A stretch of 64,000 bases of DNA from CBDCUI01 sp965223115 (GCA_965223115.1 OZ244982.1:868001-932000); one strand, 5' to 3'; positions 25,642-35,775 are shown, counted from the stretch's first letter. Numbers and translations: made by a program. Notes: generated by a model from the sequence alone, not told the origin.

Positions 25642-28302
25642 TCAAGCGGCTAACTGGCGAAGCACGTAATGCAAAATCCCCCCATTCTGATAATACTCAA
25701 CCTCTTGGGGTGTATCGATACGAACTTTTACTTCGAACGATTTTTCACTGCCATCATCACTTTTGGCAGTAATGGTTACTGATTTAGCAGCACCATTTTG
25801 TAAGCCAGTAATATCGAATGTTTCTTTTCCTGTTAAACCAAGACTTTCTGCGTTGTCACCTTCGTTGTACTGCAGAGGTAAAATACCCATGCCTACTAAG
25901 TTTGAACGGTGAATGCGCTCATAACTTTCTGCTATTACGGCACTAACACCTTGTAAACTTGGTCCTTTGGCAGCCCAGTCACGTGATGAACCGCTTCCAT
26001 ATTCTTTACCGGCAAGAATTATAGTGGGTACATTTTCTGCTTTGTATTTCATGGCAGCGTCATAAATTGACATTTGCTCACCACTTGGTTGGTGAATTGT
26101 CACACCACCTTCGGTGCCCGGTGCTAACTTATTACGTAAGCGTATATTGGCAAATGTGCCGCGCATCATGACTTCATGATTACCGCGTCTTGAGCCGTAT
26201 GAGTTAAAATCAGCCGGACTTACCCCTTTTTCTTGTAAATATTTTGCAGCAGGACTATCAGGCGCAATGGCGCCCGCAGGTGATATGTGGTCAGTTGTTA
26301 CTGAATCACCAAGATAGGCTAAGACACGTGCACTATGGATGTCAGAAACATCGCCTACTGTTTTTGTCATACCTTCAAAATAGGGTGGGTTGTTGATATA
26401 AGTAGAGTCATCCCATTGGTAAAGATTACTTGTAGCGGCATCTAAGCTGTTCCAATTACTTTCTCCACTAAATACATCGTCATAAGATTTAACATATTGT
26501 TCAGTAGTTAAGTAATTAGTCACCACATCGGTAACCTCTTGTTGAGAGGGCCAGATGTCCTTTAAGTAAACTGGATTGCCACTCTTATCCTCGGCTAGAG
26601 GCTCGTTATACACATCGATGTCCATACGTCCTGCAATGGCATACGCGACTACTAATGGTGGCGAAGCTAAATAATTCATGCGGATAAGGGCATGTACGCG
26701 GCCTTCGAAGTTTCGGTTGCCTGATAATACGGAAGTTGTAACGAGGTCATTTTCTGTAATGGCATTGGCAACTGGCTCGGGTAATGGACCAGAATTCCCA
26801 ATACACGTTGTGCAGCCATAGCCCACCACGTGAAAACCAAGCTTTTTAAGGTCATCCATAACACCTGCATTTTCTAGATATTCCGTTACCACACGTGATC
26901 CTGGTGCTAATGAGGTTTTTACCCATGGCTTCACTTTCACACCGAGTGCTGCGGCTTTACGTGCAACTAATCCAGCGCCTAACATAACACTGGGGTTTGA
27001 AGTATTGGTGCAGGATGTGATTGCAGCTAAAACCACTGCACCATCAGAAAGGGTTTCTTTTTGACCATTAATTTCAATTTCTACACTACCTTTACTTTGT
27101 ATATCACGTTCTTCTTTTAAAGCTGTCATATCTCTATCAAAAGTCGTTTTAGATTCTGTTAGCGAGATGCGATCTTGAGGACGTTTTGGGCCAGCTAAGC
27201 TGGGTACGACATCACCAAGGTTAAGTTCGATGTGTTCACTAAAATCGACTCCTTCTCTTACGCCTTCACGCCACATACCTGTTTCTTTTGCATAGGCCTC
27301 TGCGAGCGCTACAGCTTGTGCGTCTCGACCCGTTTGATCTAAATAACGAATAGTTTCGGCATCGATAGGGAAGATGCCACATGTTGCACCATATTCAGGT
27401 GCCATATTGGCAATGGTTGCGCGGTCTGCTAAGGGCAGCACGTCCAATCCATCACCATAAAATTCTACAAATTTCCCAACTACACCATGTTGGCGAAGCA
27501 TTTCTACGATAGTTAATACCAAGTCTGTTGCTGTAGCGCCTTCAGGTAGTTTGCCGGTTAGCTTAAAGCCAACGACTTTGGGGATAAGCATAGAAATAGG
27601 TTGGCCTAGCATAGACGCTTCTGCTTCAATTCCGCCAACACCCCATCCAAGTACGCCTACACCATTAATCATTGTAGTGTGTGAGTCTGTGCCCACTACA
27701 GAATCAGGATAAGCTTGTGTTGCACCATCCACTTTCTTAGCAAAAATAACGCGGGCCAAATATTCAAGATTAACTTGGTGTACGATGCCGGTGCCTGGTG
27801 GAACCACTTTGAAGTTTGAGAAAACGTTCTGTCCCCATTTCAAAAAACTATAACGTTCTTTGTTGCGGTTAAATTCAAGTTTTTCATTTAGATCCATTGC
27901 TGAATCTGAGCCAAAATTATCGACCTGTACTGAGTGATCGATAACCATTTCTGCAGGTTGTAGAGGATTAATTTTTTCCGGGTTGCCGCCGAGTGCCTTC
28001 ATAGCATCACGCATTGCTGCCAAATCAACCACGCATGGAACACCTGTAAAGTCTTGCATTAATACACGAGCGGGTCGAAATGCAATTTCTTTGCTGGGTT
28101 CTGCTTTAGCATCCCAGTTTAAAATTGCTTCAATGTCTTGTTTGGTAACTGTCTTTCCATCTTCATAACGAAGAAGGTTTTCTAGCAAAATTTTGATGGA
28201 ATAGGGTAGACGTTCTGATTGAGGTAATTTGCCTACATTGAAAATCTCATAGGAATTACCGTTAACATCCAGTGTTGATTTGGTGTCAAAACTATTGCTC
28301 AT
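25642..28302 (-). CDS. acnA: Aconitate hydratase AcnA
   Basis: Isomerises citrate to isocitrate through a [4Fe-4S] cluster; 886 aa, as expected for the AcnA/IRP1 type. Cluster cysteines lie in TSCTNTSNPSVML and in GYGCTTCIGNSG. The swivel domain GKEYGSGSSRDWAAKG is present. The ATG has GAGGAG upstream on its strand. AcnA-type enzymes are stable under oxidative and iron stress and can bind mRNA when the cluster is lost, which makes the inverted repeat behind the gene notable. 2-methylaconitate-type AcnM/PrpD genes are not seen. Confidence 0.96.
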   Translation of the reverse strand: MSNSFDTKSTLDVNGNSYEIFNVGKLPQSERLPYSIKILLENLLRYEDGKTVTKQDIEAILNWDAKAEPSKEIAFRPARVLMQDFTGVPCVVDLAAMRDAMKALGGNPEKINPLQPAEMVIDHSVQVDNFGSDSAMDLNEKLEFNRNKERYSFLKWGQNVFSNFKVVPPGTGIVHQVNLEYLARVIFAKKVDGATQAYPDSVVGTDSHTTMINGVGVLGWGVGGIEAEASMLGQPISMLIPKVVGFKLTGKLPEGATATDLVLTIVEMLRQHGVVGKFVEFYGDGLDVLPLADRATIANMAPEYGATCGIFPIDAETIRYLDQTGRDAQAVALAEAYAKETGMWREGVREGVDFSEHIELNLGDVVPSLAGPKRPQDRISLTESKTTFDRDMTALKEERDIQSKGSVEIEINGQKETLSDGAVVLAAITSCTNTSNPSVMLGAGLVARKAAALGVKVKPWVKTSLAPGSRVVTEYLENAGVMDDLKKLGFHVVGYGCTTCIGNSGPLPEPVANAITENDLVTTSVLSGNRNFEGRVHALIRMNYLASPPLVVAYAIAGRMDIDVYNEPLAEDKSGNPVYLKDIWPSQQEVTDVVTNYLTTEQYVKSYDDVFSGESNWNSLDAATSNLYQWDDSTYINNPPYFEGMTKTVGDVSDIHSARVLAYLGDSVTTDHISPAGAIAPDSPAAKYLQEKGVSPADFNSYGSRRGNHEVMMRGTFANIRLRNKLAPGTEGGVTIHQPSGEQMSIYDAAMKYKAENVPTIILAGKEYGSGSSRDWAAKGPSLQGVSAVIAESYERIHRSNLVGMGILPLQYNEGDNAESLGLTGKETFDITGLQNGAAKSVTITAKSDDGSEKSFEVKVRIDTPQEVEYYQNGGILHYVLRQLAA

Positions 28303-28406
28303 GCAGACTCCTCATGCCTTTAAAAATTTTGCTTGCTTTGTGAAAATGGCAAGATTATCAGGCATTTCTGCTTAAAAAAATACTGCCTGTAGGTGGTAAA
28401 TATGTA

Positions 28407-29033
28407 CTAAATTCTTTGTTCTAGCGTAGCAATATTGTTAAGTATAGACTGGCGTCCAAACAATAATGCCCAGCGTTTTCCATGGGCGTGCCTCCATAAC
28501 GAGATGGCACGTAAACCGGCTAAGAGTAAAGTGCGAATCATACTGGCATTTTGTTCAACTTTTAAATAAGTTGGGTTACCTTCAACAATAATTTTAGGGC
28601 CAAGAGGGCTGATATTTTCCCGGTAGATTGTGCCTAGTTCATTTACAAGTTCTGGCAGTGATTCCTCAATAATAGAAGAATATTGTGTATCAACACGTTC
28701 AATTTGGGCACCTAGTCTTGATATGGTTTGCGTGTGTGTGAGTAGTTTGTTGTCTAAATACATTAAATTAATAGCATAGCGTGTACGTTCAATAACGCGA
28801 GGATCATTGCGTTTTGTTAATGTTTGTTTAAGTGTAGTTAAACCAAGTTGGAGATTATCAATTGACTCATAGGCATCAATAAAACTATCTGTCTGAAGCC
28901 TTAGGATACTTTTAACTGTAGGGACGAGACTAGAGTGTGATGGGTCACCATGCCATGCAATTTGTTGTATCAATGCTAATGCTTGATAAAGCCCTGCTAG
29001 GCCAATAGTCTGATTAATAGTTATTTTAAACAT
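28407..29033 (-). CDS. hflD: HflD-like regulator protein
   Basis: A 208-aa, mostly helical, peripheral membrane protein; E. coli HflD binds phage lambda CII and affects lysogeny, with an unclear host role. The N-terminal NQTIGLAGLYQALALIQQIAWHG and the central LDNKLL..I..R family pattern are visible, as is LLAGLRAISLWRHAHGKRW near the C-terminus. It follows mnmA by seven bases, matching the conserved nudJ-mnmA-hflD order. purB, which usually follows, is instead ~11 kb away. Confidence 0.9.
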   Translation of the reverse strand: MFKITINQTIGLAGLYQALALIQQIAWHGDPSHSSLVPTVKSILRLQTDSFIDAYESIDNLQLGLTTLKQTLTKRNDPRVIERTRYAINLMYLDNKLLTHTQTISRLGAQIERVDTQYSSIIEESLPELVNELGTIYRENISPLGPKIIVEGNPTYLKVEQNASMIRTLLLAGLRAISLWRHAHGKRWALLFGRQSILNNIATLEQRI

Positions 29034-29040
29034 CTATATT

Positions 29041-30126
29041 TTAATTACTACGCGTTTCAATTATGGCGCCGCCCAAGCAAATATCATCACTATAAAATAC
29101 CACGCTTTGCCCAGGTGTCACGGCCCATTGAGGTGATTCAAATATAATTTGACATTTTTCTTCAGTAATCTCACTAATTGTGCAAGGCTGATCACTTTGG
29201 CGATATCTTATTTTTGCTTTTAAATTACTAAGGTTAGCTGGCAAGCTTCCAGCGATCCAATGGATTTTCTGAGTAACGATTTTAGTATGTAAAAGTTCAG
29301 GGCTATCATGACCTTGAACAACAATAAGCTCATTTTTATCTATTTTTTTATCCATGACATACCAAGGTTTTTCTTTAAAATTTTGTTGCCCACCTATACC
29401 CAGTCCTTGACGCTGTCCAATTGTGTAATACATGACACCTTCGTGTTCACCAATGACTTCGCCAGACAATGTAGTGATATTACCTGGTTTTGCGGGAATG
29501 TAGTTTTTTAAAAAATCTTTGAATTTTCGCTCGCCAATAAAACAAATCCCAGTACTATCTTTTTTGTCGTGTACTGCAAAATTATGCTGTTTGGCAAGCT
29601 TGCGAACTTCATGTTTAGTTAACTGGCCTAATGGGAATAAACTATTTTCTAGCTGATCTTGACTTAATGTATGTAAAAAGTAGCTCTGATCTTTATTTTC
29701 GTCTATTCCTTTGATTAAGTGAAAAATATCATTATCCTTTTTACAGTTTGCATAATGGCCTGTAGCAATATGTGTTGCATCTAAATTTAAGGCATAATCT
29801 AAAAAGGCACGAAACTTTATCTCTTTATTACAGATAATATCTGGATTGGGTGTGCGTCCTGCTTGGTATTCACTCAAGAAGTATTCAAAAACGTGATCCC
29901 AGTATTCGCTGGAAAAATTAACTGTATGAAGCTTAATATTTAGTTGATCACAAACCTTCTTGGCATCATCTAAATCGACGGCAGCGGAGCAGTATTCTTC
30001 ATCATCATCTTCTTCCCAGTTTTTCATAAACAAGCCTTCAACATGAAAGCCTTTTTCACATAGAAGATAAGCGGCAACGGATGAGTCTACACCGCCAGAC
30101 ATTCCAACAATTACCTTAGCCGTCAT
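29041..30126 (-). CDS. mnmA: tRNA-specific 2-thiouridylase MnmA
   Basis: Thiolates U34 of Lys, Glu and Gln tRNAs. The 361-aa protein has the PP-loop GMSGGVDSSV at residues ~8-17, the first catalytic cysteine in TPNPDIICNKEIKF, and the persulfide cysteine in DSTGICFIGERKF. C-terminal GQSVVFY and CLGGAII complete the beta-barrel region. It uses sulfur relayed from IscS through Tus proteins in related organisms. It lies between nudJ (35 bases) and hflD (7 bases) on the same strand. Confidence 0.95.
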   Translation of the reverse strand: MTAKVIVGMSGGVDSSVAAYLLCEKGFHVEGLFMKNWEEDDDEEYCSAAVDLDDAKKVCDQLNIKLHTVNFSSEYWDHVFEYFLSEYQAGRTPNPDIICNKEIKFRAFLDYALNLDATHIATGHYANCKKDNDIFHLIKGIDENKDQSYFLHTLSQDQLENSLFPLGQLTKHEVRKLAKQHNFAVHDKKDSTGICFIGERKFKDFLKNYIPAKPGNITTLSGEVIGEHEGVMYYTIGQRQGLGIGGQQNFKEKPWYVMDKKIDKNELIVVQGHDSPELLHTKIVTQKIHWIAGSLPANLSNLKAKIRYRQSDQPCTISEITEEKCQIIFESPQWAVTPGQSVVFYSDDICLGGAIIETRSN

Positions 30127-30161
30127 TGAAGATGAGTTTATCGAATTTGGGAGATTTTACT

Positions 30162-30620
30162 TTACCAATATTGCTCGATATCTTTAATAAGGCTTAAATC
30201 ATAGCGCTTGCCTTCAATATAGTCATTTAGACTATGTGTGACCATAGTGCTACGAATTTTCTCTTCGGGTAAGGCAAGAATTTCTTTAGCACTATACCAA
30301 TCGGCGCTGATAATGCCTTCATCTAGGTTAGTACTAGTTCTTTCAGTATTAACATGCCCGCAAAAAGTGAATCGCAAAAAGGTTTCCAGCTTTTTAGGAT
30401 GTTGCCAACGGTAAATACCTACCAATGCTGAAGGGCGAAACTCCCAACCCGTTTCTTCCAATGTTTCTCGAACTGCAGCTTCAATTAGAGATTCCCCAGG
30501 CTCCCAATGTCCAGCAGGTTGATTAAATACAACATGGCCGTCAGCGTGTTCTTCGACGAGTAAATATTTTTGCTCACGCTCAATGACTGCAGCGACTGTT
30601 ACGTGGGGTTGCCAACTCAT
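30162..30620 (-). CDS. nudJ: Nudix phosphohydrolase NudJ
   Basis: Small Nudix protein (152 aa) of the NudJ/YmfB type, which removes phosphate from HMP-PP, thiamine diphosphate and nucleoside diphosphates in E. coli. The Nudix box starting GHWEPGESLIEAAV and continuing RETLEETGW is complete, with all catalytic Glu residues. N-terminal PHVTVAAVIEREQKYLLVEE fits this class. Position ahead of mnmA-hflD is conserved in gammaproteobacteria and supports the name. Confidence 0.9.
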   Translation of the reverse strand: MSWQPHVTVAAVIEREQKYLLVEEHADGHVVFNQPAGHWEPGESLIEAAVRETLEETGWEFRPSALVGIYRWQHPKKLETFLRFTFCGHVNTERTSTNLDEGIISADWYSAKEILALPEEKIRSTMVTHSLNDYIEGKRYDLSLIKDIEQYW

Positions 30621-30912
30621 GTGAGGCCTTTTGTATATTTAGCATGAGAGTTGTTGAGAATATGTAAAAAAACATCAAAGCAACTCAGTAAGTTATTTGT
30701 AAAATACAGATAATATTTCATATTTTCAATAGGTTATAATGTTATCTTAATCTATAATGTAGATAGTACTTGAAACTTACTTAATATATACAAATCTTAT
30801 AAGTAATAGATTAGTAGCGCTTGAGTAGGCGAAATGGTGCATTTTGGATATTGTCGCTAGGCTGCAAAATAGTGCTGTATATAATATTAATTTCAAGTCT
30901 TAAATATCGAGT

Positions 30913-31233
30913 ATGTCTGATCAAGAACAAATACGCCATGATGATGAATTGGCCATACAAGAGGCGAAGCCAAAAACAAAAAAGCCACCTATGTACAAAG
31001 TGGTTTTGTTGAATGATGATTACACACCCATGGAATTTGTAGTACATATTTTAGAGAATTTTTTTAAGATGAATAGAGAGAAAGCTACAAGAATTATGTT
31101 ACATGTGCATACACGTGGAAAAGGTGTTTGTGGTGTGTTTACACGTGATGTGGCAGAAACAAAAGTAGCACAAGTAAATGACTATTCGAGGATGAATAAC
31201 CACCCACTACTATGTGCAATGGAAGAAGCATAA
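30913..31233 (+). CDS. clpS: ClpS adaptor
   Basis: Adaptor (106 aa) that hands N-end-rule substrates to ClpA. The core KVVLLNDDYTPMEFVVHILENFF contains the Asn-Asp pair and Met that form the N-degron pocket; HTRGKGVCGVFTRDVAETKV is the second conserved block. The unstructured N-terminal tail needed for ClpA delivery is present (~25 residues). Two exact TATAAT hexamers lie upstream at 30735 and 30753, within a 292-base gap, and could be -10 boxes. clpA follows after 13 bases. Confidence 0.96.
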   Translation: MSDQEQIRHDDELAIQEAKPKTKKPPMYKVVLLNDDYTPMEFVVHILENFFKMNREKATRIMLHVHTRGKGVCGVFTRDVAETKVAQVNDYSRMNNHPLLCAMEEA

Positions 31234-31246
31234 AAGCTGAGTAAAG

Positions 31247-33508
31247 ATGTTAAATAAAGAACTTGAATTTACATTAAACCTTGCTTTTAAAGAAGCACGT
31301 GAGAAGCGTCATGAGTTTATGACGGTCGAGCATCTATTACTCGCACTTACGCAAAATCCTGCTGCAGCAAATGTATTACGTGCTTGTGGTATAGATTTAT
31401 CCAAGTTGACAAATGAATTGACAGAATTTATCAAAGACAATACCCCGATCTTGCCAGACGATGATGACCGTGATACTCAGCCTACTTTAGGATTTCAGCG
31501 TGTACTACAACGCGCGGTATTTCATGTGCAATCATCTGGTAAGAAAGAAGTTGAAGTTACAGGGGCTAATGTATTAGTCGCTATTTTTGGTGAACAAGAA
31601 TCGCATGCAGTTTATTTGCTAGGCCAGCATGATGTTGCTCGTCTCGACGTCGTGAATTTTATTGCACATGGTATTTCTAAAGTTCCGCTTGATTCTGATA
31701 GCGAGCTAACTGCAGACCCTGAGGTTGATGTAAATGCAGATGCTCCTGCTCCAAAGCCTCTAGATCGATTTGCTGAAAATCTAAATCAACTTGCTATTGA
31801 TGGCAAAATTGATCCGCTTATTGGTCGTGATAATGAAATAGAAAGAACCATTCAAATTCTATGTAGACGCAGAAAAAATAATCCTCTACTTGTTGGTGAG
31901 GCAGGTGTAGGTAAAACAGCAATAGCAGAAGGCTTGGCTAAGAAAATTGTTGATAATGAGGTTCCCGATATATTAAAAGGCTGTACGATCTATGCATTAG
32001 ATCTAGGTGGTTTAGTGGCAGGGACGAAATATCGTGGCGATTTTGAGAAACGTCTTAAGGGTGTTTTGAGCCAGCTTAAAGAAGAAAAAGGTGCTATTTT
32101 ATTTATTGATGAAATCCATACGGTAATTGGTGCAGGTTCTGCATCAGGAGGCGTTATGGATGCTTCAAATCTAATTAAGCCAATGCTGAGTTCTGGGGAA
32201 CTGAAATGTATTGGCTCAACTACGTATCAAGAATTTCGTGGTGTGTTTGAAAAAGATCGTGCACTAGCACGACGTTTTCAAAATATTGATATAGAAGAGC
32301 CTAGCATTGATGAAACTTATGAGATTTTAAAAGGCCTGCGTAGTCGCTTTGAGAAGCACCATAAAGTGCGCTATTCAGACAAGGCATTAAGAGCAGCTGT
32401 TGATTTAGCCGCAAAGCACATCAATGATCGGCATTTACCAGATAAGGCTATTGATGTCATAGATGAAGCTGGTGCAAATATGAATCTCAAACCTAAATCT
32501 TCGCGTAAGAAGACGATTTCAGTAAAGCATATTGAAGAAATCGTGTCTAAAATGGCGCGAATACCACCTAAGCATGTTTCTTCAAATGATACAGAGGTGC
32601 TTAAGAATTTAGAGCGTAATTTGAAATTAGTTGTATTTGGTCAAGATAAAGCTATCGGTACTTTGTCGACTGCTATCAAGATGTCACGTTCTGGTATAGG
32701 AAATGAAGACAAACCTATTGGTTCGTTTTTATTTGCAGGGCCAACAGGAGTAGGCAAGACAGAAGTCACACGCCAATTGTCTATGATTTTGGGAATTGAA
32801 TTGTTGCGCTTTGATATGTCTGAATATATGGAACGACATACTGTATCAAGATTAATTGGTGCGCCACCGGGATACGTTGGATTTGATCAAGGTGGTTTAT
32901 TAACAGATGCTGTATTAAAGACACCTCACTGTGTCTTATTGCTTGACGAAGTTGAGAAAGCACATCCGGATGTATTCAATCTATTACTACAGGTAATGGA
33001 TCATGGAACATTAACTGATACTAATGGCCGAAAAGTTGATTTTCGAAATGTGATTCTGGTGATGACGACTAATGCGGGTGCACAGGAAATGAGTCGCAGT
33101 AGTGTTGGGTTTACAAAACAGGATCATCATGCTGATGGTATGGAAATTATTAAACGCTCATTTACACCTGAATTTAGAAATCGTTTAGACGGAATTATTC
33201 AGTTTGAACCTTTGGATCATAAAACGGTATTACATGTCGTAGATAAATTTGTTGCACAACTTGAAGCACAACTTGAACTTAAGAAAATTGAAATTCAAGT
33301 TGAAAAATCGGCTAAAGACTGGATTGCAGAGCGTGGTTATGATGTGAAAATGGGTGCGCGCCCGATGGAGCGTGTAATACAAGAATACATCAAAAAACCA
33401 CTTGCTGAGGAAATTCTCTTTGGCCGTTTAGAAAACGGTGGCAAAGTAAACGTACGTGCAAATAATGATGAAATAGAGATTGAATATCTAGAAGAGGTAT
33501 TGAATTAG
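31247..33508 (+). CDS. clpA: ClpA, ATPase subunit of ClpAP protease
   Basis: Hsp100 unfoldase (753 aa) feeding ClpP. It has the Clp_N repeat (residues 1-~145), AAA+ module 1 with GEAGVGKT and LFIDEIHTVIG, and module 2 with GPTGVGKTE and LLLDEVEKAHPDV. The short linker lacking a ClpB-type coiled coil identifies ClpA. The N-terminal MLNKELEFTLNLAFKEAREKRHEF is diagnostic. The stop converges on infA with eight bases between; a 6-base hairpin GCAAAT / ATTTGC (33508-33524) spans both stops. Confidence 0.96.
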   Translation: MLNKELEFTLNLAFKEAREKRHEFMTVEHLLLALTQNPAAANVLRACGIDLSKLTNELTEFIKDNTPILPDDDDRDTQPTLGFQRVLQRAVFHVQSSGKKEVEVTGANVLVAIFGEQESHAVYLLGQHDVARLDVVNFIAHGISKVPLDSDSELTADPEVDVNADAPAPKPLDRFAENLNQLAIDGKIDPLIGRDNEIERTIQILCRRRKNNPLLVGEAGVGKTAIAEGLAKKIVDNEVPDILKGCTIYALDLGGLVAGTKYRGDFEKRLKGVLSQLKEEKGAILFIDEIHTVIGAGSASGGVMDASNLIKPMLSSGELKCIGSTTYQEFRGVFEKDRALARRFQNIDIEEPSIDETYEILKGLRSRFEKHHKVRYSDKALRAAVDLAAKHINDRHLPDKAIDVIDEAGANMNLKPKSSRKKTISVKHIEEIVSKMARIPPKHVSSNDTEVLKNLERNLKLVVFGQDKAIGTLSTAIKMSRSGIGNEDKPIGSFLFAGPTGVGKTEVTRQLSMILGIELLRFDMSEYMERHTVSRLIGAPPGYVGFDQGGLLTDAVLKTPHCVLLLDEVEKAHPDVFNLLLQVMDHGTLTDTNGRKVDFRNVILVMTTNAGAQEMSRSSVGFTKQDHHADGMEIIKRSFTPEFRNRLDGIIQFEPLDHKTVLHVVDKFVAQLEAQLELKKIEIQVEKSAKDWIAERGYDVKMGARPMERVIQEYIKKPLAEEILFGRLENGGKVNVRANNDEIEIEYLEEVLN

Positions 33509-33516
33509 CAAATTAC

Positions 33517-33735
33517 TTATTTGCCTCGGTAAGTAATTCTTCCTTTGGTCAAATCGTAAGGGGTCATTTCTACAGTCACCTTATCCCCGGTTAGAATTTT
33601 TATATAGTGTTTACGCATACGACCAGATATGTGTGCAAGGACAACATGGCCATTTTCCAATTCAACTCTGAATTGTGTATTTGGTAATGTTTCTATGACA
33701 GTACCTTCCATTTCTATGTGATCTTCTTTAGGCAT
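33517..33735 (-). CDS. infA: Translation initiation factor IF-1
   Basis: Single OB-fold protein that blocks the A site during initiation. I take the ATG at 33735, giving 72 aa (MPKEDHIEMEGTVIETLPN...), the exact canonical length and start, with AAGGAG upstream. An in-frame ATG 48 bases earlier would add 16 residues not found in IF-1. FRVELENGHVVLAHISGRMR and TPYDLTKGRITYR are invariant-like. The clpA/infA convergent arrangement is conserved in enterics and pseudomonads. Confidence 0.96.
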   Translation of the reverse strand: MPKEDHIEMEGTVIETLPNTQFRVELENGHVVLAHISGRMRKHYIKILTGDKVTVEMTPYDLTKGRITYRGK

Positions 33736-33859
33736 ACAGCTCCTTAATATAGTTTTACGACGAGGCTCATTATCATCATACAAAAAAATAAAACAAGGGA
33801 TTTAATTTATGAGTACAATGTAATTTCATGATTTATCCTATAATTTAGACAAATTTTTT

Positions 33860-34798
33860 ATGACATTTGCATATCTATTTCCTGGGCAAGGCTCGCAATC
33901 ACTGGGCATGATGACTGATCTTTCTTCTGCATACCCAGAAGTTAAAGAAACTTTTGATCAAGGCTCAGATATTTTGCAGTTAAATTTGTGGGATTTAGTG
34001 ATAAATGGGCCTGAACAAGAACTTAACCGGACAGAAAACACTCAACCAATAATGCTATGTGCATGCATTGCGGTATGGAAAATATGGAAAAACCGATTTA
34101 CTTCTGCACCGATGTGTATGGCAGGGCATAGTTTTGGGGAGTACACAGCATTGGTTTGTGCTGATGGTATTGATTTTGAAACGGCTCTACCACTTGCAAA
34201 ATATCGTGGACAAGTGATGCAACAAGCAGTCCCAGAGGGGCAAGGCGCTATGGCAGCGGTATTAGGTATTGAAAATTCGCAATTAAAAGAAATATGTGAA
34301 AATGCAGCACAGGACCAAGTTGTACAAGCTGTTAATTATAATGCGCCAGGTCAAACTGTAATAGCAGGTAACAAGGAAGCAGTCGATCGAGCTGTTGAAC
34401 TTGCAAAATCAGCAGGTGCAAAACGTGCTTTAATTCTACCACTCAGTGTTCCCTCGCATAGTTCACTAATGCAACCCGCAGCAAATCAGTTAAAAGACTA
34501 TTTAAGTGACATTGAGCTACGAACACCTAAAACAGCAGTTATACAAAACGTTGATGTAAAAGCTTATACAGATGAGAAGCAAATAAAAGATGCATTATAC
34601 AGACAGCTATTTAATCCTGTGCGTTGGGTGGAAACGATCCAACATATAATTTCAAATGGTGTAAATACATTTGTAGAGCTTGGTCCAGGAAAAGTTTTAG
34701 CAGGCTTGAATAAACGGATTGATCGCAAGACCCCTTGCTATGCTATATATGATATAAAAAGCCTCGAACAAACATTAGAAAAATTAGAAAATCTCTGA
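33860..34798 (+). CDS. fabD: Malonyl-CoA:ACP transacylase FabD
   Basis: Loads malonyl groups onto ACP. The protein is 312 aa: N-terminal FPGQGSQSLGM, the active-site GHSFGEY with Ser91, and the catalytic His in LSVPSHSSLM. It is the first gene of the fatty acid block here; the rpmF-plsX-fabH genes that usually precede it are absent, and infA lies upstream instead. fabG follows after 24 bases. Confidence 0.96.
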   Translation: MTFAYLFPGQGSQSLGMMTDLSSAYPEVKETFDQGSDILQLNLWDLVINGPEQELNRTENTQPIMLCACIAVWKIWKNRFTSAPMCMAGHSFGEYTALVCADGIDFETALPLAKYRGQVMQQAVPEGQGAMAAVLGIENSQLKEICENAAQDQVVQAVNYNAPGQTVIAGNKEAVDRAVELAKSAGAKRALILPLSVPSHSSLMQPAANQLKDYLSDIELRTPKTAVIQNVDVKAYTDEKQIKDALYRQLFNPVRWVETIQHIISNGVNTFVELGPGKVLAGLNKRIDRKTPCYAIYDIKSLEQTLEKLENL

Positions 34799-34822
34799 AA
34801 ATACAAATAAAGCTAAGAAGTT

Positions 34823-35560
34823 ATGAAAGGTCAAGTTGCATTGGTTACAGGGGCAAGCCGTGGAATCGGTAAAGCTATTTTGCATGAGCTTGCTACACAT
34901 GAATTAGTGGTGATTGGGACCGCTACTTCACAAAAAGGCGCTGATCTTATTCAGGCAGAGTTGGATCAGTTTAATTGTGCGGGTAAGGGCTTAGTTCTAG
35001 ATGTGACGAGTGATGAATCAGTCAAGGAGTTATTTGAAGAAATTAAAAAATTTTATTCATCTCCCACCATTTTGGTAAACAATGCAGGGATTACAAAAGA
35101 TAATTTATTAATGCGTATGAAGGAAGAAGAGTGGCTAGATGTAATTAACACGAATTTGTCTTCGATTTATCGTCTTTCTAAAGCCTGTCTTCGGGATATG
35201 ATGAAAGCACGATTTGGGCGCATTATTAATATCACATCGACTGTTGGTGTAGCAGGTAATGCAGGTCAAACTAACTATGCTGCAGCCAAAGCAGGTGTAA
35301 TTGGTTTTACTAAATCTCTAGCTAAAGAAGTCGCATCAAGGGGCATCACAGTGAATGCGGTAGCCCCAGGCTTTATCGAAACTGATATGACAGATGCGCT
35401 GAGTTCAGATCAGCAAGGTGCTCTGCATAATCAAATCCCTATGGGACATATGGGTAGCGTAGAAGACATTGCCTATGCAGTAAGTTTTGTCGCGTCTGAG
35501 CGAGCTGGATATATTACTGGTCAAACAATTCATGTTAATGGTGGGCTTTATATGGTCTAG
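34823..35560 (+). CDS. fabG: 3-oxoacyl-ACP reductase FabG
   Basis: NADPH-dependent SDR (245 aa) carrying out the first reduction in fatty acid elongation. TGASRGIG is the cofactor-binding motif, NNAGIT follows, and the catalytic triad is Ser139, Tyr152, Lys156 (INITSTVG, NYAAAKAG). The C-terminal AYAVSFVASERAGYITGQTIHVNGG is typical. A terminator-like repeat begins on the stop codon, so acpP downstream may rely mainly on its own promoter. Confidence 0.96.
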   Translation: MKGQVALVTGASRGIGKAILHELATHELVVIGTATSQKGADLIQAELDQFNCAGKGLVLDVTSDESVKELFEEIKKFYSSPTILVNNAGITKDNLLMRMKEEEWLDVINTNLSSIYRLSKACLRDMMKARFGRIINITSTVGVAGNAGQTNYAAAKAGVIGFTKSLAKEVASRGITVNAVAPGFIETDMTDALSSDQQGALHNQIPMGHMGSVEDIAYAVSFVASERAGYITGQTIHVNGGLYMV

Positions 35561-35592
35561 AATATGTTAAATTAATTCTAGATTAGTTTTTA
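35556..35592 (+). terminator. Terminator-like stem after fabG
   Basis: TCTAGAAT (35556-35563) and ATTCTAGA (35575-35582) are exact reverse complements around an 11-base loop and are followed by TTAGTTTTT. The stem is short and AT-rich, so termination would be partial. It overlaps the fabG stop codon. Confidence 0.4.
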
Positions 35593-35775
35593 AGTACTTA
35601 TTCTAACTCCATGTTATATATATAAAAAGTATGTTCACTATAACTAATATTGGGCTAGTGTATATTGTATTTACGGTATCTGTTAATGATGGCATGGTGG
35701 TAACCTTTTCAATACAATAGCGGCCCTGTCCAAAATGGGTCAGTAATAGAAATTTTGCAAAGAGGAAGCAATTAT

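Noticed and set aside
28359..28389. CAGGCA/TGCCTG repeat between hflD and acnA as terminator
   Set aside because: Six-base arms with a 19-base loop and no correctly placed T-tract; too weak to call.
30811..31047. ORFs on both strands over the clpS start
   Set aside because: Overlap the conserved clpS reading frame and have no start signals.
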